NCBI GenBank assembly: GCA_963576475.1
Contig: OY754969.1
Span: 29,611,388 to 29,675,387 of the forward strand
Reading direction: 5' to 3'
DNA from: Molanna angustata
Lineage: Eukaryota; Arthropoda; Insecta; Trichoptera; Molannidae
Length of the DNA stretch: 64,000 nt
Numbering within the stretch: position 1 is the stretch's first letter; each line of letters starts with the position of its first letter. The position numbers and the translations under genes are program-made. Below the pieces are notes generated by a model. It was not told the DNA's origin. It did no database searches and saw nothing but the letters and a program-made list of their open reading frames with translations. Of this stretch, positions 1 through 12,301 are shown piece after piece.

Positions 1-195
1 ATAATTTTAAAGTGTTCTACATTTAAAATTACAAAAAAAATAGGGGAGGCGGATTCAAATATATTGATACGGGCGCACAAACACGTTTATCCGACCCTGG
101 TTCCTTCCATGGATATTTTGTATTATTGAAGTATGTTAATCGTTATTTCGTTGTAAACAGCGAAAGTGAAGTATTAATATTTTAACTTACTATAA

Positions 196-1422
196 TTTAA
201 GATACAACCATTTCTAAGAGGAGGTCAACATGGCTTCCTACCAAAGAGATCGACCATTTCAAATCTTTTAACGTTTTCCAGTTATATCTCAATGAATCTA
301 GATTCCACAGTACAAACGGATGTCTTATACACCGACTTTGCTAAGGCCTTCGATCGTGTGGACCATGACATCCTTCTCCAGAAATTACATGATTTTGGAT
401 TTAACTACAAACTTTTAAATTTCTTTGCCTCTTACCTTAAAAATAGAAAACAATATATAGCGGTGGGTCAATATTGTTCCGAAGAAATCCGAGCTTGCTC
501 TGGAATACCACAGGGATCTAATTTGGGGCCACTGTTGTTTTTGTTATTCATTGATGATATACAGGATGTTATCAAGTATTGTCTATGTCTGTTGTATGCC
601 GATGACTTGAAGCTTTATATTAGTATCAAAAGTATAGCAGACTGTCTTCTGTTGCAATCAGACATTGAAAACCTTTGGAAATGGTCTATTGAAAATAACC
701 TTCACTTTAACATTAAAAAGTGTTCTGTTATGAGTTATGCACGTTCCAGAATTCCAATTATGTATAATTACAATATGAATGGGTCAATGTTAGCCCGGAT
801 ATGTGAACTAAAAGACCTTGGAGTTATATTTGATGCGAAATTAACTTTTGCTCAACATATAACATCAGTAACTACCAAATGCGGTCAACTTCTGGGCTTT
901 ACAATGCGCCTTGGAAGATACTTTTCTAACCATGAAACATTGAAAAATATTTTCAACTGTATGGTGCGTACCAAATTGGAGTACGGAAGCGCAGTTTGGG
1001 CGCCATACCAAAGAAAATATTCCGATATGTTGGAGCAAATTCAGAAGAAGTTCATGAGGTACCTGTATATGCGAATGCACGGAGTATATCCGACATACAT
1101 GCACCACCCTGAACTTCTGACGTCCTGTTCTTATATGAGTCTTGAAAGCAGGCGTGATAACGCACTACTTTTGACCGGCTTCAAGATTTTCAACAATCTT
1201 ATTGATTGTCCAGAACTGCTAGAAAGGCTAGGGCTTTTTGTGCCACCCAACTACATAAGGGGTAGAGGTCATAATCTTCTGAACGTCCCCCATTCCAGAA
1301 CGGATGTAGTGGCCCGCAGCACTCTGGTGCGCATTATGGAAAAAATAAACTCACTCTCGGACGAGGTAGATATTTTCCATTGGAATATAAGGCGCTTTAA
1401 ATCGTACCTTAAACAGAGGTAG
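196..1422 (+). pseudogene. LINE reverse transcriptase, C-terminal two thirds
   Basis: Frame stays open from 196; the first ATG is at 292, but in-frame RT-like residues (QHGFLPKRST) precede it, so 292 is not a real start. Counting from 292, the RT palm motif YTDFAKAFD is at residues 13-21, GIPQGSNLGP at 71-80 and the catalytic YADD at 102-105. The thumb and C-terminal region runs to EVDIF near the end, matching the C-terminus of Jockey/CR1-type RTs. The endonuclease domain and ORF1 are absent. Without these and a promoter the fragment cannot be autonomous, although the remaining reading frame is undamaged. Confidence 0.85.
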
Positions 1423-1477
1423 CCGTCATCGAACCGCACATCACACCATAATTGGCAGCAGCTGTCGTGTGATAACG

Positions 1478-1512
<35 letters not shown>
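196..1512 (+). mobile_element. 5'-truncated Jockey/CR1-like LINE
   Basis: The 3' part of a non-LTR retrotransposon: an open frame from about 196, a short 3' UTR after the stop at 1422, and an A-rich tail (about 1480-1512). The element begins abruptly near position 196, inside the RT domain, as expected from incomplete target-primed reverse transcription. No target duplication was recognised. The poly(A) tail differs from the (AAAT)n tails of the LINEs at 20074 and 57960, so this is a separate family of the same broad group. Confidence 0.85.
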
Positions 1513-1515
<3 letters not shown>

Positions 1516-1999
1516 CAGTGTGAGTAATGAATTTTATTTTATATAATAAAAAAATTGTTAATTGTTATACATTCAAATTGTTTTATTGCTTGTTTTTTTT
1601 TCAATTGAACCACTCCTGTGTATGAATGTGTGATTTCTTCCTCTGGAGTACATATGTTACAAAGCAAAATTTTGAAAACAAGTACCTAAGTTGATGAAGG
1701 ACAAAGATCAATAACCTACAAAGGTTATTTGTGTAAGTACTTAAGTGCAATAAAGACAAAGTTATGGTAAGTGATCAGGTACCTGCGGCAGAGTACGAAT
1801 GTCTTGCAAGTATTGTCAACTGAAAACTACACAAGGTCCTCTTAAAATATCATTGAACCTGGTAATGTCAAAAAATAATCCCATCAATTATTAAATGATA
1901 AGGATCCGATCAACTACTTCTTGAAGTATCAAATCATCACCAAACTCATCACAATGTATTGAGTGCTATATTATGTGAAGGTCGCGGTCAGTCAAGTAT
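1513..1999. other. AT-rich spacer, nothing recognised
   Basis: No coding potential, repeat pair or RNA gene could be seen between the LINE tail and the first Helitron-type repeat. Confidence 0.5.
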
Positions 2000-3038
2000 T
2001 CCAACTGTCGATTTGTTCAGGAGAACTTTGTTCTCTTAACATATCGACAATGTATCAAGCCAGAATACGCGAGAATTGTATGGAAAGGTCTACTTTTTTC
2101 ACGGCTTTTCCAACTTTGAAGTCAAAAAACACCAACTTAGAGGCTTCGCAGCATATATGTTCCATACACGGATTTACTCAGAATTCGGAGTAGAACATTT
2201 CGTGTGTCTGTGTGTGTCTGTGTGTGTGTGTGTCTGTGTGTATGTCTGTGTGTGTGTGTCCGTCCCCCCCTTATAACTTTTGATCCGCTCAATTTACAGA
2301 GCCTAAAATTTCAGAATATATAAACAGTTACAGGCCTACAAAACTTTTATACTCGGAATTTTGAATTTTTGTTTCAGTCAGGGGTTATCAACTTTTGAAT
2401 TTTTATTTTATTTTTCCCTATATCTCAGAAACCATAAAAGCTAGAACACTGAAAATTGGTATAAACATAGACAAATACAAAATCTCAAATTAGTTTATTC
2501 AAAAAAATTCCAGGGTTTCTCAAACATTTTTTATTAAGAAAATTATTTTTTTTAAGATAAATTTATGAGTTTAACTGCCTATATTTCCATTTTTTTTTTT
2601 AATATCGAAAAAAGCCGAAACACCCCAATTAGATAATTTAATTTTATATAAAAAATATTAACATTGTAGGAGTACATCTCAAATTTTTTTTAACAATTTT
2701 TATAAAATTGAATTTAGTGACGACATCGCTTCATACAATTTGTATGGTAGTCACCTATACACAATATCAAAGAAGACTTAATAGTTTGATACTTCATCTC
2801 TAAACATACAATATACATATACCATCATGCTGTTTTCATATTCCGGGTAGGAAAAAAAGACTGACCTCCATACTATCCTATCTTGACTACCTAGGTACAT
2901 GTGTTGTATAGAAAACTAAATATCATACAATAATAAATAAAATAATAAATAATTTGTATTTATGGGTTTTGTACTTATTCTTCAACTATACATACTATCG
3001 CTGTCGACAGTTGGATCTCATGTGTTACATGCAACTAG
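2000..3038 (+). mobile_element. Helitron/Helentron-type non-autonomous repeat, complete copy
   Basis: Starts TCCAACTGTCGAT and ends ATCTCATGTGTTACATGCAACTAG. Just inside the 3' end is CTGTCGACAGTTGG, whose last part is the inverse of the 5' end CCAACTGTCGA, giving a subterminal inverted repeat. CATGT-GTT-ACATG forms a small hairpin 6 bases before the terminal CTAG, and the next host base is T. The core has a (TG)n tract at about 2203-2262. TC start, CTAG end, 3' hairpin and no target duplication are Helitron features; the subterminal inverted repeat plus microsatellite core resembles DINE-1/HINE elements of Drosophila. No protein is encoded. Class assignment is inference; the repeat family itself is certain because other copies share both ends. 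Confidence 0.75.
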
Positions 3039-3186
3039 TGGTACAATATCAAGGGCATCAAATAAAGAAGATTGTTTACTGAAGAGATCAATGGTCGATG
3101 AGTTATGTTGCAATACCTTTGTGTCATAATATAGGTATTATTATAAATTAAATTAAATACAATTGAAAGTGTAGGTATTTATATAG

Positions 3187-3410
3187 GCACTTCCTCTTTT
3201 AATTTAATAACTCAAACAAATAACACTGGAATACATAATAGGTTTTTGTGCTCTTTTCATTGAAGGTTGATATCTCAAGCACACAATTAAATGGATATAA
3301 GGTTTTTGTGTGCTATCTCTTGCATGTTAATAATTCAAGCAAATATTCATAGTAGGTACCCAAAGTAAGTTTTTGTGTACTTCCTCATGAAGGTTGGTAA
3401 CATAAGAAAA
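3187..3410 (+). repeat. Degenerate tandem repeat, about 60-68 bp
   Basis: Three or four diverged units, each with a core like AGGTTTTTGTG, a CTTC/CTCTT stretch, GAAGGTTGATA and CTCAAGC, starting near 3187, 3237, 3299 and 3365. Not coding. Confidence 0.5.
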
Positions 3411-3416
3411 ATATAT

Positions 3417-3623
3417 TCCAACTGTCGATTCGTTCAAGAGAATGAAATTCTATTGAAGAAAGAGGCAGTTTAAATCCAAGATGCGTGTACGAAAGAACAT
3501 TTTGTATGGCGTAGTGGACTTTTTGCATGCTAATAACACCAACTAGAGGCCTCGCAGCATATATGTTCCCATACATGGATTTACTCAGAATTCGGAGTAG
3601 AACATTTTATGTGAGTTTTGTGT

Positions 3624-3697
<74 letters not shown>

Positions 3698-3832
3698 TTG
3701 TGTATGTGTGTGTGTCTGTGTCTGTATGTGGGTCTGTGTGTCCGTCCGTCCCCTTATAACTTTTGATCCGCTCAATTTACAGAGTCCAAATTTTCAGAAT
3801 ATATAAACAGTTATAGGCCTACAAATCTTTAA
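3417..3832 (+). mobile_element. Helitron-type repeat, variant 5' end, truncated
   Basis: Begins TCCAACTGTCGATTCGTTCAA, a diverged 5' end also seen at 58954, 59102 and 59219. Continues through the shared body and a long (TG)n tract (about 3619-3740) and stops at 3832, where the next copy begins with its own TCCAACTG. Confidence 0.7.
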
Positions 3833-4470
3833 TCCAACTGTCGATTTGTTCAGGAGAACTTTGTTCTCTTAACATATCGACAATGTATCAAGCCAGAATA
3901 CGCGAGAATTGTATGGAGAGGTCTACTTTTTTCACGGCTTTTCCAACTTTGAAGTCAAAAAACACCAACTTAGAGGCTTCGCAGCATATATGTTCCATAC
4001 ACGGATTTACTCAGAATTCGGAGTGTGTCTGTGTGTGTGTGTCTGTGTGTGTGTGTGTATGTCTGTGTGTGTGTGTGTCCGTCCCCCCCTTATAACTTTT
4101 GATCCGCTCAATTTACAGAGCCTAAAATTTCAGAATATATAAACAGTTACATGCCTACAAAACTTTTATACTCGGAATTTTGAATTTTTGTTTCAGTCAG
4201 GGGTTATCAACTTTTGAATTTTTATTTTATTTTTCCTTATATCTCAGAAACCATAAAAGCTAGAACGCTGAAAATTGGTATAAACATAGACAAATACAAA
4301 ATCTCAAAATAGTTTTTTCAAAAAAATTCCAGGGTTTCTCAAACATTTTTTATTAAGAAAAGTATTTTTTTTATGATAAATTTATGAGTTTAACTGCCAA
4401 TATTTCCATTTTTTTTTAAATATCGAAAAAAGCCGAAACACCCCAACTAGATAATTTAATTTTCTATAAA
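3833..4470 (+). mobile_element. Helitron-type repeat, 5' half
   Basis: Starts TCCAACTGTCGATTTG, is almost identical to the copy at 2000 through the (TG)n core (about 4023-4078), and breaks off at 4470 inside the shared TTTTCTATAAA segment, where a minus-strand copy begins. Confidence 0.75.
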
Positions 4471-4673
4471 CTAGTTGCATGTAACACATGAGATCCAACT
4501 GTCGATAGCGATAGTATGTATAGTTGAAGAATATGTACCAAACTATAAAAAATTCAAAGTTGGAAATGCCGTGAAAAAAGTAGACCTCTGCATACAATTC
4601 TCGCGTATTCTGGCTTGAAACATTGTCGATATGTTAAGAGAACAAAGTTATCCTGAACAAATCGACAGTTGGA
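4471..4673 (-). mobile_element. 203-bp deletion derivative of the Helitron-type repeat
   Basis: Read on the minus strand it has the normal 5' end (TCCAACTGTCGATTTG) and the normal 3' end (GCAACTAG), but the middle, including the microsatellite, is missing. It is the shortest copy here with both termini. Confidence 0.7.
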
Positions 4674-4836
4674 AAAATATTTTTCTTATTAAAAAATGTT
4701 TGAGAAACCCAGGAATTTAAAAAAAAACCAATTTGAGATTTTGTATTTGTCTATGTTTGTACCAATTTTCTGCGTTCTAACTTTTATGGTTTCTGAGATT
4801 TATGGACAAATAAACCAAAAATTCAAATTCTGAGTA
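4674..4836 (-). mobile_element. Internal fragment of the Helitron-type repeat
   Basis: Minus-strand match to the AT-rich part of the repeat between the (TG)n tract and the 3' end. It is sandwiched between two termini, so it is probably what is left of an older copy broken by later insertions. Confidence 0.6.
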
Positions 4837-5815
4837 CTAGTTGCATGTAACACATGAGATCCAACTGTCGACAGCGATAATATGTATAGTTGAAGAATAA
4901 GTACCAAACCCATAAATACAAATTATTTATTATTTTATGATATTTAGTTTTCTTTACAACACATGTACCTAGGTAGTCAAGATAGGATAGTATGGAGGTC
5001 AGTCTTTTTTTCCTACCCGGAATATGAAAACAGCATGATGGTATATGTATATTGTATGTTTAGAGATGAAGTATCAAACTATTAAGTCTTCTTTGATATT
5101 GTGTATAGGTGACTACCATACAAATTGTATGAAGCGATGTCGTCACTAAATTCAATTTTTATAAAAATTGTTAAAAAAAATTTGAGATCTTCTACTACAA
5201 TGTTAATCTTTTTTATAGAAAATTAAATTATCTAGTTGGGGTGTTTCGGCTTTTTTCGATAATTGTAAAAGTTTTGGAAATATAGGCAGTTAAACTCATA
5301 AATTTATCATAAAAAAAATATTTTTCTTAATAAAAAATGTTTGAGAAAACCTGGAATTTTTTTGAAAAAACGAATTTGAGATTTTGTATTTGTCTATGTT
5401 TGTACCAATTTTCAGCGTTCTACCGTTTATGGTTTCTGAGATATATGGAAAAATAAAATAAAAATTCAAAAGTTGATAACCCCTGACTGAAACAAAAATT
5501 CAAAATTCCGAGTATAAAAGTTTTGTAGGCCTGTAATTGTTTATATATTCTGAAATTTTAGGCTCTGTAAATTGAGCGGATCAAAAGTTATAAGGGGGGG
5601 GGGGACACACACACAGACACACAGACACACACACACACACACACAGACACACACACACACACACACACACAGACACACGAAATGTTCTACTCCGAATTCT
5701 GAGTAAATCCGTGTATGGAACATGTATGCTGCGAAGCCTCTAAGTTAGTGTTTTTTGACTTCAATGTTGGAAAAGCCGTGAAAAAAGTAGACCTCTCCAT
5801 ACGCGAGAATTGTAG
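4837..5815 (-). mobile_element. Helitron-type repeat, minus strand, 5' end lost
   Basis: On the minus strand its 3' terminus CTAG is at 4837-4840 with the subterminal inverted repeat and hairpin just inside. The body runs through a (CA)n tract at about 5605-5680 (plus strand). The 5' end turns back on itself in the hairpin at 5766-5848 instead of reaching the TCCAACTG terminus. Confidence 0.75.
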
Positions 5816-5848
5816 GGAGAGGTCTACTTTTTTCACGGCTTTTCCAAC
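5766..5848. repeat. 33-bp-stem inverted repeat at a Helitron-repeat breakpoint
   Basis: Arms 5766-5798 and 5816-5848 are reverse complements across a 17-base spacer. Both come from the same part of the Helitron-type repeat (GTAGACCTCTCC), joined head to head. The right arm ends exactly where the BEL left flanking repeat starts. Confidence 0.75.
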
Positions 5849-5849
5849 T

Positions 5850-6114
<265 letters not shown>

Positions 6115-6282
6115 TAACTCCTGGCCTTGGAGTATTACTCCAACAAAAATTCAAAAAACATATGACTCACCGGATGGTAAAAGAAGAATACAAATTTAAA
6201 CAAAAGAGTGAAAAGTTCAAATAAACGTAAAATAAATTAAAAAAAAAAAAAAAAAAAGAAATATTAAATTAAAACATTTTGA
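6115..6282. other. BEL 3' untranslated segment
   Basis: Lies between the last coding segment and the left flanking repeat. Contains a plus-strand A-run (about 6239-6256). No obvious polypurine tract adjoins the LTR on the minus strand. Confidence 0.45.
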
Positions 6283-6817
6283 CTATTGGGAAGGTAACGG
6301 ACATAATCGAATAGCTGGTCTTAAAAATGTACCATTCCGGGTTCGAACTTTTACAACTCGAATGACGTTGTCTTTTCCCGGATATATTTCCTCTACTATG
6401 CCAAGTGGCCAAGATAATTTAGGGAGATTTTCCTCTCTAATAATAACTATTTGGCCAGGTGTAATGGGTTTTGTGTACGTATTCCACTTTTCACGCATTT
6501 GTAAAGAGGTGAGATATTCTACATGCCATCGTTTCCAAAATGACTGTACTAATTTATCGATCAACTCATATCGTTGAATGCGGGTTATTGAAATATCATC
6601 AACGTTGTAAGCGGGTATGTAATTTAGCGGAGTTAAATTTAAAAAATGCGCAGGGGTTAATGCGGCAGGATCTCAAGGATCATTGCTTAATACACAAAGC
6701 GGTCTAGAGTTCAATAAAGTCTCTATTTGAATCAATACGGTATTCATTTCTTCGTAAGTTAATACTTGTGAGCCTATGACTTTAAATAAATGTGTTTTAA
6801 TACAATTAATATTGCTT
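6283..6817 (-). pseudogene. BEL integrase C-terminus and DUF5641-like domain
   Basis: After the frameshift near 6815 the integrase reading frame continues here to the stop at 6283, interrupted by an in-frame TGA at 6673-6675. The segment 6564-6283 has the features of the DUF5641 domain that ends BEL/Pao polyproteins: LVQSFWKRWHVEYL, then PGQIVIIRE and LPKLSWPLGIVEEIYPG. Confidence 0.75.
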
Positions 6818-8105
6818 TCCCAATATACCACCCATATGAGGAGAATACGGAGGATTTATTCGAAATTCTATTTTTCTAGGCGTCAATTCATGAAGTATTG
6901 CTTTATTATATTCATCGGAACAAACAAACTTATATAATTCATTTAAAATTTTACGAGCTCCAACAAAATTTCTTCCACTGTCACTTACAATGAGAGTGAC
7001 AGGTCCTCTTCTGGCTATAAAACGTTTAAATGCAGCTAAGAAAATTTCAGATGAGAGATATGAAACTAATTCTATATGTAAAGCTTTTGTTGCTAGGCAA
7101 ACAAATAAACAAACATATGCCTTTTGCTTTTTAACGGCTCTTCTCTTTGCCAGAGTTACAAACACTGGACCCATGTAATCTACTCCACATTTTGCGAAAC
7201 ATTTTATTTCATTTACTCGAAAATCGGGTAATTTGCCCATTAACGGGAAGGTTCCTTTTGGTTTGTTTTTAAAACAAATGTTGCAAGAATGAACAATCTT
7301 ACGAACCAAACTACGACCAGATAAAATCCAGTACTTCTGTCGTAATAATGCTAACAATAATGCAGGGCCTGTATGATAATGTAAATAATGATAATATTCA
7401 ATAAGTAACTGAACAATACGATCCTTAGAAGGCAATAAAATTGGATGTTTCGTTTCATACATTGATGATGAATTTTGAATTCGACCACCAACTCTAAGGA
7501 TATTATTATTTAAAAATGGTAAAAGTTTGCGTAATACAGGACTACTCAATTTATTCTGTTCAAGAGAATGTATATCTTGAGAAAAATGGTTATTCTGAAT
7601 GCATTTAATTACATGATTTTCAGCAGTTTCTAAGTCTGAGACCGTAATCATTCCAGACGTATTAAGTTTTCTTGTAAAACGAAGAACGTAAACAAGTATG
7701 TTTAATAATTTACTCCATTTAGAGATCCTGTTAGCGATTAAATAAATAAAGTGAGGCTCAGATTGAGTCTTAATTTGTATGAGAGCAACAGTTTTAGATT
7801 CAGGTATACTCTGATAGGCATTTTCCTTTTTAAAATTAGTCACAGGCCATTGACTCTGTGGCAATGAGATCCAGGCTGGACCATTAAACCAATAAGAGGT
7901 TTTCAAAAATTCATTAGGAGTAACGGAGCGGGATACAATATCGCTTGGATTTTCAGTTCCAGGAACATGAAACCAATTTTCTTCAGAAATAATTTCTTGA
8001 ATAATTGCGGTGCGATTGGCAACGAAGGTTTGCCATCTATGCGGTGAGGAATGTATCCATGAAAGTACAATAGTTGAATCAGTCAATCTTAAACATTTTG
8101 TCAAT
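6806..8105 (-). pseudogene. BEL RNase H end plus integrase
   Basis: Starts in the last part of the RNase H-like region (LTDSTIVLSWI, HVPGTENPSDIVSR), followed by the H2C2 zinc-binding domain of the integrase (HYHTGPALLLALL, then CNICFK) and the catalytic core (VDYMGP, LIVSDSGRNF). The second motif usually reads DNG-NF; here it is DSGRNF. The frame ends at 6806 just after PPYSPHMGGI because of a one-base-scale shift; the expected WE residues are in the next frame. Confidence 0.8.
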
Positions 8106-8650
8106 CTTACATCTAATCTCAATAGTTGAGAGAACAGATTTCATTAATAATGCAAGAAGGTGTGCGGCACATAACTCTAAACGTGCTAAAGATACCTTTT
8201 TAAGTGGGGATACTTTTGACTTGGCACATAGTAGTGATACATTTGAGGCGTTAGATTCAAGTGATCCAATGCGGATATATATAACCGCCCCATAGGCACG
8301 TTCACTAGCATCTGAGAAACCAAGCAAATTGATGAATGAATCATTTACTATACCTATATGTCTTGGTATATTTATATTTGATAAGTTTTCGAGTTCACTC
8401 TGAAATTTCAACCAAATCTTATTTATATCCTCAGGAACCCGTTCATCCCAAGACAATTCTCTTTTCCAACACTCTTGCACTAGAAGTTTCAAACCGATGA
8501 TAACTGGAGCAAGGAGACCTAGAGGATCATATAATGATGCCATATTAGAAAGAATTAATCTTTTCGTACATACTAACGTATCTAAAGAGAAAGGTTTGAT
8601 TTTAAAAGTGAAACAATCAGAGGTGGGACTCCAAGACAAACCTATAATCG
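8079..8650 (-). pseudogene. BEL Pao-type RNase H-like region
   Basis: Follows the RT across a frameshift near 8640. Contains SLYDPLGLLAPVI, the conserved junction between RT and RNase H in BEL/Pao polyproteins, and FSDASERAYGAVIY, the first RNase H acidic motif. A second frameshift near 8105 takes the frame out before the next acidic residues. Confidence 0.8.
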
Positions 8651-10914
8651 TCAAAATCTGAATTAAATGTAATGTGTTGGTTAACACGTAGATTATCTGG
8701 AATGTGCTTTAAAAATTGTACAGAGTTGGAAATCCACTTATTTAGACAGAAACCTCCAGAGGAAAATAAGTGAACTAAATGAGAATAAATTTGTAAAGCT
8801 TCCTCAGGTGAATTGACTGAATAAAGAAAATCATCCATATAAAAATATTTCATAGCAAGTTGTGTGGTTTCAGGCAGTTTATCGCCTTCATCTGTTAAGA
8901 GTTTGCGAATGACTTTCATTGCTAAATAAGGGGAACATTTAAGCCCAAAAGAAACGCGTTGAAATTCATAAATGTCAATAGGATCTGAGTTATTAAATCT
9001 AAAAAGTATCCTTTGAAAACGTTTATGATCTGGATTCATTTTCAATTGAAAATACATTTTTTCTATGTCAGCAGAAATAACTACCGAGTACATGCGTAGA
9101 TTTATAAGTAAATCAAAAATATTTGTTTGCAAATTAGATCCACAATGCAATATATCATTGAGACTTTTTCCAGAGGAAGTTTTGCAACTGGCGTCTAAAA
9201 CTATTCTAATTTTAGTAGTATCTTTATCAGGCCGATATACAGCTCTATGTGGTATATAATAAACACAATCTGAAGTTTGTGTATCTGTAACTTTTTTCAA
9301 AAAACCTTTGTCAATGTATTCTTGAATAGTGGCATTATAACCATATTGTAAATCTAAATTTGATTGCAACTTCTTTTCCAATGAAAGCAACCTATGTTTA
9401 GCGTTTTTTATTGAATGACCCAAAACTGTGGGACTTTCACGAAAAGGTAATGATACAGTATATCTACTCTCGTTGTCTCGCAAGACTGTTTTCTCAAAAA
9501 TTTGTTCACAAAGTTGCTCGTCAGGACTTAAATACTGACGTGATGGTACAGATTCTAGTTTCCAAAAGTTTTGAATCATTTCATCTAACTTATTTTTTGA
9601 ATTAGAATCATCAATTGCGTGTAACGTGCGTTGAAATTGACATGATGAGAAGTTATCTATTTGCGTTTCGCCCATGATCAAATAACCAAGAGTAGTCTGT
9701 AAGGCGATCATACGAGTTTCTTTATGCGTTAATTTCCCAGGTAAAAGTAAATGCGGGAATAAACCAGCTCCGATTATGCAATCGATACTAGCAGGAAGAT
9801 TAAAATTATTATCCGCTGGCGGCAAATTCTTAAAACAATCTGTCATTTCTAAGGCTGACGTAGGCAAATCATTAGTAATTGTTTCGACAACCGAAGCCTT
9901 AATATCGTAAAAGAATCTTGTATCATATCTTGAATAAATTGTAAATATAGCATATCCTAATATTGGTTTTACAGCAGACCCAATACCGTACACAAAAGCA
10001 TTTTCGTACGTAATGTTTATATTAAATTTTTTACATATCTTTTCCGTTATAAAATTTGCTTTTGATCCTGTATCTATTAATGTGCGGATGGTATTTTTTT
10101 TAATTCCATTAATATATACTATAGCGGTTGGTATTACATGATAACAGTTTACATTATTGATCAACAAACAATTGTCGATTTGACATTTAGGTTCATATGG
10201 TTGATCCAAATGTCGTCGACCGATATTATTCACCGAAGTGCTCGTATTGCGGTCAGAATTGACGAATGAGGTAATATTATCATCGTTTTTAACAATATCA
10301 GCTGCGCTAGGAACCTGTTTTGAATGATAATTATCTTTATTTTGATTATCTTCATCATCACATGTTGGTGAAGAAGGAAAATGAATCAATGAATGATGCC
10401 TTTTATTACAATAAAAGCAATTTTTTTCCGATTTACAATTTTTTGTTAAATGAGTACCAAAACAATTTTTACATAGTGATCTTTTGTTGATTATTTTGAA
10501 TCTTGTGAATACATCCAACTGTAAGAATGTTTTACATGAATACAATGGATGTTTATTACATTCACACAAAAAACATTTTGTGATATCCATTGGCGTATTA
10601 TTTATAACAAATGAATGTGAATTATTATTATTTTTTCGTCGATCATTTGGTGCAATTTTGTGGAATATAACCTGCGTTCTAGAGAGAATTTCGCTTTGCT
10701 CTCTCAGAAAAGATTGTAATAATTTAAAGTTTGAAATTTTTTCATTTCTAATATGTTGCTCAAATAAATTTAACGTCTCTCTATCTAACTTAAGAAGAGC
10801 AATGTGCGTTATGATGAAATCAGTTAAATCAGAAATATCTAATAATTTTAAAGCTTCAAATGAAGAGCAAAAATTTTCTATGAAATAATCCAAATTCTTT
10901 GAACTTGATTGTGT
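8617..10914 (-). pseudogene. BEL pol: zinc knuckle, protease, reverse transcriptase
   Basis: In the same frame as gag, separated from it only by the TAA at 10915-10917, so no new start is needed; a TTG at 10893 is not a real initiator. Counting from 10893, cysteine/histidine zinc-knuckle-like motifs lie at about residues 108-172, the aspartic protease catalytic DTGS at 274-277, and the RT domain at about 520-730 with YMDD at 685-688. The frame is lost at about 8640. Confidence 0.85.
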
Positions 10915-11547
10915 TTAGGGTTTAAAATTGATTATTTTTTCTAAATAATGCGTAGCTAAAATTCGTGAATCCTGGAATCGATCAACAAGCCTATCCCATA
11001 TAATATCATAATTAGATGCGACAGGAAGTATCCCAGAAATAACACTTAAAGCGGTACCTGTCAATTTTGACACTAAATATTGTATTTTTTCACCATTCGA
11101 CAAATTAATATTGTCGTGTATTAGATCTTTGAAATTTTGATAAAATAATGGCCATTTCGTTGGATCACCATTAAAACTAACAAGTTCCAATATTGGCAAT
11201 TTGTGTGTTCTTTGAGAGTCTTTTTCAAATGATTTAATAATTGGAGGAACATAGTCAACTTTAGTTTTTAAAGATTGTTCAATATGCTTGATGTTACAGT
11301 ATAATTCGTCAAGGGCTTCAATAGATTGAAAAGACGGAACATATTCTGGATTTACAGCTATTTTTCCCAAATTTAATTCTTCTACAACTTGACAAAATTC
11401 AGAACGAATTTTATCTATCGATTGTATGCGGATAAGAAAATTAGTTTTTTCTTCAGCGGTATTTAATGATTTCGACAAGTCATAAGCTTTCTGAATAATT
11501 GCAAATAAACTTAGCCGTTTAGCTTCCAATATTTTTAAAGAAGCCAT
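10915..11547 (-). pseudogene. BEL gag (DUF1759-type)
   Basis: ATG at 11547 is the first methionine after the leader. The 210 codons hold an N-terminal helical region and the DUF1759 signature LVSFNGDPTKWPLFYQNF, then YLVSKLTGTALSVI. The frame ends at a TAA that is in phase with the following pol frame. BEL elements normally encode gag-pol as one frame, so this TAA is more likely a mutation than a natural gag terminator, although programmed readthrough cannot be excluded. Confidence 0.8.
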
Positions 11548-11703
11548 TATTGATTAAACAACAATAAAATTAATGAAACAAGAATTTGATTAAGTACTTA
11601 GGTACTACAATCAATGCGGGTATGTATGAAATATGTAATGTAAATAGCGTATGTATAATGTTAATTTTGTATAAAAATGTATAAATTTGATAAGTAATGC
11701 GTG

Positions 11704-11784
11704 AAAATTCAAGATATGCGGGACAGAGGAACAAGGAATGCGGGAAAATACAAGATATACGGAACGAAGGACCAAGGAATATGG
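11704..11784. repeat. Two-unit tandem duplication of about 41 bp in the BEL leader
   Basis: Units 11704-11744 and 11745-11784 share the pattern CAAGATAT-CGG-AC-A-GGA and CAAGGAAT. Function unknown. Confidence 0.6.
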
Positions 11785-11975
11785 TGGAAAAGATGAAGGT
11801 ATAGGGAATTACCTTGCCTCGATATTTATTTGTGCTGGTTCTGTAATCTTTTCACCACATTCACAGCACAGTATGAAAACTTTGACACTTCACTAGTAAT
11901 TCACAAGTTAATTAATTTCAGCGGATTTTGAAGATATAATTTTAAGAGCGGTGCGGTGCGGTGTGTTTGTCAAGA

Positions 11976-12089
11976 TGACAGTTGATATAATGAGAAAATT
12001 TATATGCAACAATACTTTTTTGCATATAGCTGGCAGGTATGTAGGTAGGTTGTTTTTAGGCCGAGGTAAACTAGGACAGGATAGGAAAG

Positions 12090-12172
<83 letters not shown>

Positions 12173-12200
12173 CGCGTGTGTACCCAACTTTGCGTAACCA
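11976..12200 (-). repeat. Probable 5' LTR of the BEL element, with (TG)n inside
   Basis: Direct copy of 5850-6114, with identical ends (TGGTTACGC and CAACTGTCA on the minus strand). The TG tract is at about 12090-12167. On the minus strand the leader begins TCTTGACAAACACACC right after the LTR; this does not start with the TGG usual for a tRNA primer site. Confidence 0.6.
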
Positions 12201-12301
12201 CGTATGATATTACTGAATCACAGATGGCCATATACAGCAATCAAACAATCAAACGATATTAAAGTTTTAAGACTATTTATTTTGAAAATATCATAATTAT
12301 A

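Noticed and set aside
11548..11975. Additional BEL gene upstream of gag
   Set aside because: No ORF of note; it is leader sequence between the right flanking repeat and the gag ATG.
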